DNA of 5,555 nucleotides from assembly GCA_903932755.1 (NCBI GenBank), contig CAIZHL010000180.1, positions 1 to 5,555 of the forward strand. Reading direction: 5' to 3'. Both the position numbers and the translations under genes were made by a program. This document shows positions 1-4,004 of this stretch, one piece after another (position 1 is the stretch's first letter; every line of letters starts with the position of its first letter). Source of the stretch: an uncultured beta proteobacterium (GTDB lineage: Bacteria > Pseudomonadota > Gammaproteobacteria > Burkholderiales > Rhodocyclaceae). Under the pieces are notes generated by a model, which saw nothing but the letters and a program-made list of their open reading frames with translations, made no database searches and was not told where the DNA came from.

Positions 1-391
1 CCGGTGTCGGCGGGGCGGCCTGCCGGCGCAATACGGCGTGGATGCGCGCCACCAGTTCGCGGGGGCTGAAGGGCGTGGGCAGGTAGTCGTCGGCGCCGAT
101 CTCCAGCCCGACAATGCGATCCACTTCGTCGCCTTTGGCCGTCAGCATGATGATGCTTACCGGATTGGCCGCCCCGCGCAGGCGGCGGCAGATGGCGAGG
201 CCGTCTTCGCCGGGCAGCATGAGGTCGAGCACGATCAGGTCGTACAACTCGCGTTCCAGCGCGCGATCCATGCCCGGCGCATCGGGCACGGCCTTGACCG
301 TGAAACCCTGGTCGGAGAGGTAGCGCTCAAGCAGCTGGCGCAGGCGCATGTCGTCATCGACGACAAGAATCTTGGCTTTGGTCTCGTTCAT
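1..391 (-). CDS. ompR: OmpR-family response regulator, N-terminal receiver domain (partial, runs off left edge)
   Basis: The first 130 residues of a two-component response regulator; the C-terminal DNA-binding domain lies outside the window. The receiver is complete: acidic cluster VVDDD at residues 10-14, phosphoacceptor Asp56 in VLDLMLPGEDG, Thr84 in MLTAKG, and GADDY at 99-103, followed by the helix PRELVARIHAVLRR that ends receivers of the OmpR/PhoB class. Overall wording resembles betaproteobacterial OmpR, which is phosphorylated by the EnvZ histidine kinase and controls envelope and osmotic genes. That kinase gene would be expected just downstream, beyond position 1. The start ATG (389-391) fits because MNETKAKILVVDDD is the usual N-terminus; AGGA lies about 9 bases upstream. 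Odd point: the near-invariant Lys of the PKPF motif is Thr here (residue 106, codon ACG at 74-76). Assignment to OmpR rather than a close paralogue rests on the receiver alone. Confidence 0.88.
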   Translation of the reverse strand, partial: MNETKAKILVVDDDMRLRQLLERYLSDQGFTVKAVPDAPGMDRALERELYDLIVLDLMLPGEDGLAICRRLRGAANPVSIIMLTAKGDEVDRIVGLEIGADDYLPTPFSPRELVARIHAVLRRQAAPPTP

Positions 392-435
392 GGGCGCCAA
401 TCCTAGCCGGATCACGCACATCCTGCCAGCGGCCT

Positions 436-452
436 TTACAAACGATTACAAA
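436..452. promoter_or_regulatory. Direct repeat TTACAAA-N3-TTACAAA, likely response-regulator site
   Basis: Two identical heptamers at 436-442 and 446-452 lie exactly 10 bp apart in the divergent control region between the ompR-like gene (minus) and the small-peptide gene (plus). On the minus strand this reads GTAAT-N5-GTAAA. OmpR/PhoB-class regulators bind as dimers to direct repeats about 10-11 bp apart, and CpxR sites are GTAAA-N5-GTAAA. The position, 45 bases upstream of the regulator's start codon, suits autoregulation or control of the divergent genes. That role is inferred from spacing and location only. Confidence 0.45.
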
Positions 453-546
453 ACCCGGCCTCCGGCAACAATTGCCTTACGCAGGCGGTCAAGAATGCAG
501 TTGTGCCAAAAGCCTGGCGCGGGTGGACGAGCAAACGGAGGCGATC

Positions 547-681
547 ATGAAGGCACTGTTTTTCAGCATGGCACTGGGCATCGGTCTGGCACTCTGGGGC
601 GCCGAGCCGCAGGCCGGCGTCGACCAGTTGATGGCGGCCGGCAAGCTCGCAGGCGAGCAGATTTACAGTATCCTTCACTGA
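547..681 (+). CDS. 44-residue exported small peptide, unknown function
   Basis: A short ORF supported by a good ribosome binding site (GGAG at 537-540, six bases before ATG) and a Sec-type N-terminus: MKALFF, then a hydrophobic core to about residue 17 and small residues around A19-A23. Cleavage after A19 or A23 would leave only about 21-25 residues, GVDQLMAAGKLAGEQIYSILH, which could form a short amphipathic helix. If uncleaved it would be a single-span membrane microprotein. I do not recognise the family. It is the first gene of a rightward pair, 19 bases before the next gene, and is transcribed divergently from the ompR-like gene, so it may belong to that regulator's regulon. Neighbouring longer ORFs in other frames lack comparable start signals. 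Confidence 0.6.
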   Translation: MKALFFSMALGIGLALWGAEPQAGVDQLMAAGKLAGEQIYSILH

Positions 682-704
682 TGGAATTGAAAGGACGGAT
701 GTGA
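681..704 (+). other. Seven-codon bridging ORF linking the two exported-protein genes
   Basis: ATG at 681-683 overlaps the stop of the preceding gene (TGATG at 679-683). The frame MELKGRM ends at TGA 702-704, which overlaps the GTG start (701-703) of the next gene. The Shine-Dalgarno-like AAGGA at 691-695 lies inside it. Ribosomes ending the first gene could restart here and be carried to the next start, which would couple translation of the pair. The overlaps are visible in the sequence; coupling is inference and may be chance. Confidence 0.25.
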
Positions 705-1108
705 ACGCGGGACATTGCGCGACGTCGGCGGCGAAGTGGGCCGGTCTGGCCGCGGCCTTGCTGCTGCTGGCCTTTGACGCCTCGGCGCAGGGACAGTCCG
801 GCCCGCCGGCGGACAAGGGCGACGGCGCCGGTTCGCAACGCATGGGACAGGGGCAGCATCGCCAGCAGCGCGGTCGCGGTGACGGCAGCGGCCCGCAACA
901 CGGCGCGGGCCCGATGGCCGGTTCTGCACAGATGGTCGCCGACGGTGCCGGCGCACCGCGCGGCGGACAGATGTCGCGCGAGGAGCGGCGCCAGTTGCGT
1001 CGCGACGTGGATCAGGCCGGGCGCGATCTCTACCCGGAGCGCAGGCGCGGCGGGCAACAGCAGTCGTCCCCGGCGGCAAGGCCGGTTGAGCCCGGCCCGG
1101 CCCGATAA
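701..1108 (+). CDS. Exported Gly/Gln/Arg-rich low-complexity protein, unknown function
   Basis: A 135-residue protein starting at GTG. The ATG at 699 is followed at once by a stop, and AAGGA at 691-695 is correctly placed for the GTG. Residues 1-29 form a signal peptide with hydrophobic core LAAALLLLAF and likely cleavage after ASA (27-29), so the mature protein should be periplasmic. Residues 30-90 are low-complexity, rich in Gly, Gln, Arg, His and Ala, and probably disordered. Residues 91-116, starting MSREERRQLRRD, form a strongly basic helical segment ending in GRDLYPERRR. Short exported proteins with an EERRQLRRD-type motif are familiar as hypothetical proteins in betaproteobacteria, but I know of no assigned function. 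It is cotranscribed with the 44-residue peptide and converges on the methionine gamma-lyase gene. The base composition matches the high-G+C background. Confidence 0.72.
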   Translation: MNAGHCATSAAKWAGLAAALLLLAFDASAQGQSGPPADKGDGAGSQRMGQGQHRQQRGRGDGSGPQHGAGPMAGSAQMVADGAGAPRGGQMSREERRQLRRDVDQAGRDLYPERRRGGQQQSSPAARPVEPGPAR

Positions 1109-1140
1109 AAAATCCCGAAGAATTTCGCCTGACTTTTTTT
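1107..1140 (+). terminator. Possible intrinsic terminator after the exported-protein pair
   Basis: Directly after the TAA at 1106-1108, an A-tract (1107-1112) faces a T-tract (1134-1140), with a small CGAA/TTCG stem (1116-1119 with 1124-1127) between them. The stem is weak and A/T-rich, but the seven-T run is well placed for rightward transcription. Confidence 0.4.
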
Positions 1141-1187
1141 GTCCCCACGGCAAGCGGGGAGGGCAATCCACCGAAAGCAAAAAAGTC
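1131..1187. repeat. Nested inverted repeat between convergent genes
   Basis: GACTTTTTT at 1131-1139 is the reverse complement of AAAAAAGTC at 1179-1187. Nested inside is TCCCC (1142-1146) facing GGGGA (1156-1160). The structure fills the gap between two convergent genes, so it may act with the flanking hairpins as a two-way termination zone. Confidence 0.4.
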
Positions 1188-1208
1188 GGCGCTTGCGCAA
1201 CGGCGCCG
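1179..1208 (-). terminator. Rho-independent terminator of the methionine gamma-lyase gene
   Basis: Read on the minus strand, a six-pair G+C stem CGGCGC/GCGCCG (1203-1208 with 1187-1192) with a ten-base loop is followed by AC and six T (1179-1184). It begins seven bases after the lyase stop codon (1215-1217), the normal arrangement for an intrinsic terminator. The loop contains the palindrome TTGCGCAA, which may add pairing. Two hairpins of similar sequence occur at 2508-2536 and 3366-3405. Confidence 0.8.
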
Positions 1209-1214
1209 TGGGCG

Positions 1215-2411
1215 CTATGCCGCCTGCAGCGCCCTGTCCAGATCGGCAAGCAGGTCGGCCAGATCCTCGAGACCCACCGAAAGCCTCACCAGGCCCTCGC
1301 CGATCAGATGTTCGGCGCGTTCTTCCGGCGTGTAGAAGCAATGCGTCATGCTGGCCGGATGCTGGGCCAGGCTTTCGGCGTCGCCCAGGCTCACGGCGCG
1401 GGTGAATAGCTGCAGCGCGTTCATGAAGCGGCGACCGGCCTCGATGCCATCCTTGAGTTCGAAGGCGATCATGCCGCCGGGCTGTGCCATCTGGCGGCGG
1501 GCCAGTTCGAATTGCGGGAAGCCCGGCAATCCGGGGTAATGCACCACGGATACCTTCGGGTGCGCGGCGAGGAACTCGGCCACGCCCTGTGCGTTGGCGC
1601 AGTGGCGGTCCATGCGCAGCGTCAGGGTCTTGAGCCCGCGCAGGACGAGGAATGCATCCTGCGGCGAGAGCACCGCGCCGGTCATGTCCTTGAGGCCGTA
1701 GAAGCGCACCTGGGTCAGGATCTCCGCCGGACCGACGATGGCGCCGGCGAGCAGGTCGCCGTGACCGCCGAGGTACTTGGTCGCCGAGTGCAGCACGAAG
1801 TCGGCGCCGAGTTCGAGCGGGCGCTGCAGCCAGGGCGTGCAATAGGTGTTGTCGACCACGGTCAGTGCGCCGTGGCGGCGGGCGATGGCGGATACGGCGG
1901 CGATGTCGACCAGGCGCATGTTGGGATTGGCCGGCGTCTCGAAAAACACCACGCGCGTCGCCGGATTGATGGCAGCGTCGAGGTTGGCCGGGTCGCTGAG
2001 GTCGACGTGGGTCACCTTGACACCGAATTTCGCCAGTCCGTGGTTGAGGAAGCCGAAGGTGCAGCCATACAGCGTCTTGTCGGCGATGATTTCGTCGCCC
2101 GGTGCGAGCAGGGTCCACAACAGCGAAGTCGTCGCGCCCTGCCCGGAGGCCGTCACCAGCGCCGCTTCGCCGCCTTCGAGTGCGGCAAGTCTTGCTTCGA
2201 GCAGCGCCGTGGTCGGGTTGCCGACGCGCGAATAGACGAATCCGGCCTGCTCGCCGGCAAAGCGTGCGGCACCATCCTCGACGGTGGGGAAGGTATAGGT
2301 CGAACTCATATACACCGGCGGGTTGAGCGAGCCGTGGCCGGCGTAGGCGTCGTAGCCGTGGTGGATGGCGCGCGTGGCGAAGCCGGCACGGGATTTGTCG
2401 TCGTTGCTCAT
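1215..2411 (-). CDS. megL: Methionine gamma-lyase (Cys/Met-metabolism PLP-dependent enzyme)
   Basis: A complete 398-residue fold-type I PLP enzyme of the cystathionine gamma-synthase/lyase family, at the family's usual length. Predicted reaction: L-methionine to 2-oxobutanoate, methanethiol and ammonia, in the cytoplasm. Visible active-site residues include the PLP Schiff-base Lys212 in HSATKYLGGHGD, Asp187 facing the pyridine nitrogen (VVDNT), phosphate-binding Tyr60 and Arg62 (VYSRVGNPTT), Tyr115 and carboxylate-binding Arg376 (RLSVGLED). Two features favour methionine gamma-lyase over relatives: Cys117 in LYGCT, where synthases and sulfhydrylases usually have Gly, and Lys241-Asp242 in GLKDMTG. 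These match Cys116, Lys240 and Asp241 of the Pseudomonas enzyme with a one-residue shift. O-succinylhomoserine sulfhydrylase (MetZ) is the main alternative label. The ATG at 2409-2411 has only a modest upstream GGAA. The gene stands alone between terminators, so it is probably monocistronic. Confidence 0.9.
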   Translation of the reverse strand: MSNDDKSRAGFATRAIHHGYDAYAGHGSLNPPVYMSSTYTFPTVEDGAARFAGEQAGFVYSRVGNPTTALLEARLAALEGGEAALVTASGQGATTSLLWTLLAPGDEIIADKTLYGCTFGFLNHGLAKFGVKVTHVDLSDPANLDAAINPATRVVFFETPANPNMRLVDIAAVSAIARRHGALTVVDNTYCTPWLQRPLELGADFVLHSATKYLGGHGDLLAGAIVGPAEILTQVRFYGLKDMTGAVLSPQDAFLVLRGLKTLTLRMDRHCANAQGVAEFLAAHPKVSVVHYPGLPGFPQFELARRQMAQPGGMIAFELKDGIEAGRRFMNALQLFTRAVSLGDAESLAQHPASMTHCFYTPEERAEHLIGEGLVRLSVGLEDLADLLADLDRALQAA

Positions 2412-2441
2412 GGGGCGATTCCGCGAATGGGTGGTGCTGCC

Positions 2442-2468
2442 ATCTTACCGCCTCACTGCCGACGGCAA
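2442..2468 (-). promoter_or_regulatory. Weak candidate promoter for the methionine gamma-lyase gene
   Basis: On the minus strand TTGCCG (2463-2468) and TAAGAT (2442-2447) resemble -35 and -10 hexamers, placing a start about 25 bases before the lyase ATG. The spacer is only 15 bases, shorter than the preferred 17, and the -35 element abuts the T-tract of the upstream terminator. This is a tentative call. Confidence 0.3.
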
Positions 2469-2469
2469 G

Positions 2470-2504
2470 AAAAACGCCCCCGACGGTTTCCCGTCGGAGG
2501 CGTT
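2470..2504 (-). terminator. Strong rho-independent terminator upstream of the lyase gene
   Basis: A long hairpin: AACGCC (2473-2478) pairs with GGCGTT (2499-2504), then after one C/A mismatch CCGACGG (2480-2486) pairs with CCGTCGG (2491-2497), around a four-base loop. On the minus strand the stem runs into TTTTTCTTG, typical of intrinsic termination; the plus-strand side lacks a T-run. It therefore stops leftward transcripts arriving from the right, yet no intact minus-strand gene lies immediately there. Confidence 0.78.
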
Positions 2505-2507
2505 CTG

Positions 2508-2536
2508 AAAAACTCGGCGCTGGCGATACGGCGCCG
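2508..2536 (-). terminator. Second minus-strand terminator hairpin, in tandem with the one at 2470
   Basis: The stem CGGCGC (2515-2520) with GCGCCG (2531-2536) and a ten-base loop is followed on the minus strand by AG and five T (2508-2512). Stem sequence and loop length equal those of the lyase terminator at 1179-1208. It starts five bases after a minus-strand TAG (2542-2544), just as the lyase terminator follows its stop, which suggests it once served a gene now missing. Confidence 0.6.
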
Positions 2537-2541
2537 AAATG

Positions 2542-2586
2542 CTACGCCGCGGCATTGGTCAGTTGGAAGCCCCCCCGTTGCCAAGA
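2542..2586 (-). pseudogene. Possible 3' remnant of a lost minus-strand gene
   Basis: The minus strand reads HSWQRGGFQLTNAAA followed by TAG at 2542-2544, and two terminators follow at once. The frame closes upstream at a TAA, so at most about 14 codons remain. The plus-strand toxin-antitoxin promoter starts at 2578, overlapping this stretch. A plausible reading is that insertion of the cassette removed the rest of a gene whose stop codon and terminators survive. The fragment is too short to identify and could be fortuitous. Confidence 0.25.
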
Positions 2587-2606
2587 GTGTTACCGTTTGC
2601 TATAGT
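2578..2606 (+). promoter_or_regulatory. Sigma70-like promoter of the toxin-antitoxin operon
   Basis: TTGCCA at 2578-2583 and TATAGT at 2601-2606 are separated by exactly 17 bases, a near-consensus arrangement. Transcription should begin around 2613, giving a leader of under 30 bases before the antitoxin ATG at 2641. The inverted repeat at 2604-2630 overlaps the -10 element and the start site, so repression by a bound antitoxin is likely. Confidence 0.72.
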
Positions 2607-2630
2607 AATACCTGTTTAAAAAGTATTACT
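2604..2630. promoter_or_regulatory. Perfect inverted repeat, likely antitoxin operator
   Basis: AGTAATAC (2604-2611) and GTATTACT (2623-2630) are exact reverse complements separated by 11 bases. Arm centres are 19 bp apart, close to two helical turns, which suits a symmetric protein dimer on one DNA face. The site overlaps the -10 box and ends one base before the GGAG ribosome binding site at 2631-2634. AbrB-fold antitoxins usually repress their own operon through such sites. Confidence 0.68.
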
Positions 2631-2640
2631 GGAGATTGTT

Positions 2641-2883
2641 ATGCTGAGTTCGTCGGTCACTACCAAGGGGCAAGTCACCATTCCCATGGAACTTCGCGAA
2701 AAGCTTGGCATCAAGCCTGGCGACCGCGTGGGTTTTGTCGATGAGGGCGGCAAGATCGTCCTCCAGCGTCAGGAAACAGCCATCGAAGCCGTGTTCGGAT
2801 TCGTCAAGACGCGCAAGGGGGCGACACTGGAGCAGATGGAAGCCGCCATCGCCGCTGGTCGAGGCCGCCTTGCTCGCGGTTGA
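2641..2883 (+). CDS. AbrB/MazE-fold antitoxin (VapB-type)
   Basis: An 80-residue protein with a swapped-hairpin AbrB/SpoVT DNA-binding domain at residues 3-44: the opening SSVTTKGQVTIPMELREKLG is the family hallmark, followed by IKPGDRVGFV and the closing strand GGKIVLQRQ. The tail, residues 45-80, is predicted helical (EAVFGFVKTRKGATLEQMEAAIAAG) and would wrap around and inhibit the partner toxin. Role: neutralise the downstream PIN ribonuclease and repress the operon as a dimer, in the cytoplasm. The start is secure: GGAG at 2631-2634, six bases before ATG, and the domain begins at once. Its last codons overlap the toxin start by 14 bases, ensuring translational coupling. AbrB-type antitoxins pair with either MazF or PIN toxins; here the neighbour decides for PIN. 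Confidence 0.93.
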   Translation: MLSSSVTTKGQVTIPMELREKLGIKPGDRVGFVDEGGKIVLQRQETAIEAVFGFVKTRKGATLEQMEAAIAAGRGRLARG

Positions 2884-3262
2884 TACGAATGTACTGGTAC
2901 GCGTGCTGGTCGACGATCCGACGGCACCCGATCAGTGCCGGGCCGCACGCCAGGCCGTAAGCGAGGCCGGCGAAGTTTTTGTTTCCCAGGTGGTGCAGAT
3001 AGAAACGGTCTGGGTGCTCGTCAGCGCGTATGGCCTGAGCAAAACGAGCCTGCAACACACCCTTGGTGCAATCGCCGACCATCCCGCCTTCCATTTGCAG
3101 CGTCGGGAAGTTTTCCAGGCGGCGCTCCAGAATTATCTGGCGGCGAATACAGACTTCGCCGACTGCATGATCCTGGCGGAAAGCGCCAGCGCGGGCCACG
3201 AACTGGTGACTTTCGATCGAAAACTCGGAAAATTGCCCGGTGCTCGCTTGATCCCCCGGTAA
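2870..3262 (+). CDS. PIN-domain ribonuclease toxin (VapC-type), TTG start
   Basis: A 130-residue single PIN domain, the usual VapC size. The four acidic residues that bind Mg2+ are present: Asp5 in AVDTNVLVR, Glu45 in QIETVWVL, Asp98 in TDFADCMI and Asp116 in TFDRKL. Such enzymes cleave RNA, often initiator tRNA or rRNA loops, and halt growth when the antitoxin decays; this target is unknown. The reading frame stays open further upstream, but TTG at 2870-2872 is the best start: it puts Asp5 at the normal distance from the N-terminus and has GAGG at 2861-2864, five bases ahead. No ATG or GTG is available nearby. It overlaps the antitoxin gene by 14 bases. The weak start codon and coupling should keep toxin below antitoxin levels. 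Confidence 0.9.
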   Translation: MLAVDTNVLVRVLVDDPTAPDQCRAARQAVSEAGEVFVSQVVQIETVWVLVSAYGLSKTSLQHTLGAIADHPAFHLQRREVFQAALQNYLAANTDFADCMILAESASAGHELVTFDRKLGKLPGARLIPR

Positions 3263-3280
3263 GGGCTCGACCATCATCTT

Positions 3281-3298
3281 CGGTGCGGCACCGGTTTT
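3281..3298 (+). terminator. Possible weak terminator of the toxin-antitoxin operon
   Basis: CGGTG (3281-3285) pairs with CACCG (3289-3293) around a three-base loop, followed by G and four T. It lies 18 bases after the toxin stop. The short T-run makes it a weak call. Confidence 0.35.
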
Positions 3299-3365
3299 GG
3301 AGGGGGCCTCTCGCATGAAAATATTCCCGCGTATTTCTCCACGGGGACGTTTTGTTTGAGTGATC

Positions 3366-3405
3366 AAAAGTCGGTGCTGGCGTGACGGCGATACCGGTTG
3401 CACCG
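3366..3405 (-). terminator. Possible terminator of the membrane-protein gene
   Basis: CGGTGC (3372-3377) and GCACCG (3400-3405) are perfect complements with a 22-base intervening loop. On the minus strand the stem is followed by AC and four T (3366-3369). It lies 43 bases beyond the stop of the minus-strand gene at 3449. The sequence resembles the 2508-2536 hairpin with extra bases inserted in the loop. The rest of the gap 3263-3448 shows no convincing gene; a 14-residue plus-strand ORF at 3315-3359 lacks support. Confidence 0.4.
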
Positions 3406-3448
3406 AGATTGAATCCGACCGTGAGCCCCTTTAGTTCAGTCTCATTCG

Positions 3449-3958
3449 TTAGCCGCAAGTGATAGATGCAACTGCATCATATGCTCGAGCTATGGCCGTG
3501 AACAACAAGCCGAAAACGAAAGACCATTGTTGGATTCTGTGCTTAACCCCATGTAGGTTACCCGCATCTTCAAGACCCTCCGAGTATCGCTTGACGTCCC
3601 GTCCAACTTGCTTGATAACTGCGTCAATCGACATGGCCTCGCCGGTTTCGGCGTCTCTTACTACCGCATTTCCAGATGCATTTCCTTCTTCTAGGATGCT
3701 CTTGTACCTTTCGTATTCGTTCTTTCGATTCCGCAAGTAGATCACTACTGAAAGGTATTCGAGTTTCGAGAGCCCGACTAAACCGGAGAGTCCAAAGCTA
3801 ATCCAACCAATGAGTTCAGCAAGCACGCTGATGTGGCTGTGGCCGGTGAAGCTTGCCGTTTGGATGGATGCGCCGAGAAGAGTAAAGGTAAGCCCCAAAA
3901 AATAGAATTCGAACTTTTCCAGAATTGACTGGGGTGTTACTTCTGAACTGGTTCCCAT
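3449..3958 (-). CDS. Small integral membrane protein of unknown function
   Basis: A 169-residue protein I do not recognise. Residues 16-37 and 43-66 form two hydrophobic spans separated by a short His-containing loop (TGHSH). Residues 67-142 are charged and largely helical (YLRNRKNEYERYKSILEEG and later IKQVGRDVKRYSEGLEDAG), probably cytoplasmic. Residues 145-163 form a third, less certain hydrophobic segment (WSFVFGLLFTAIARAY). A paired-helix membrane unit with a charged helical tail is shared by several small effector or stress membrane families, but no specific motif supports naming one. The ATG at 3956-3958 has AGGAG at 3968-3972, nine bases upstream. It lies 46 bases after the protease gene on the same strand, so cotranscription is possible. 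Its codon use is clearly A/T-richer than the left half of the window, suggesting horizontal origin. Confidence 0.75.
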   Translation of the reverse strand: MGTSSEVTPQSILEKFEFYFLGLTFTLLGASIQTASFTGHSHISVLAELIGWISFGLSGLVGLSKLEYLSVVIYLRNRKNEYERYKSILEEGNASGNAVVRDAETGEAMSIDAVIKQVGRDVKRYSEGLEDAGNLHGVKHRIQQWSFVFGLLFTAIARAYDAVASITCG

Positions 3959-4004
3959 AGATGAGGGCTCCTGGATGCTAAAGAATAGCGTTTATGCTTG
4001 AGGT

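Noticed and set aside
563..1249. Several minus-strand and alternate plus-strand frames across the exported-protein genes
   Set aside because: Arg/Pro/Ala-rich translations typical of shadow frames in G+C-rich DNA; none has a signal or motif matching the frame chosen.
1512..2744. 410-codon plus-strand open frame opposite the lyase gene
   Set aside because: It mirrors the methionine gamma-lyase coding frame in high-G+C DNA, has no recognisable domain, and runs through the terminators and the antitoxin promoter.
3263..3448. Possible integron attC site or a short gene (MKIFPRISPRGRFV at 3315-3359)
   Set aside because: No matching pair of RYYYAAC and GTTRRRY core sites could be found, and the short ORF has no convincing ribosome binding site.
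2804..3458. Two minus-strand open frames opposite the toxin gene and the following gap
   Set aside because: They lie antisense to the PIN domain, show no domain, and cross the putative terminator hairpins.
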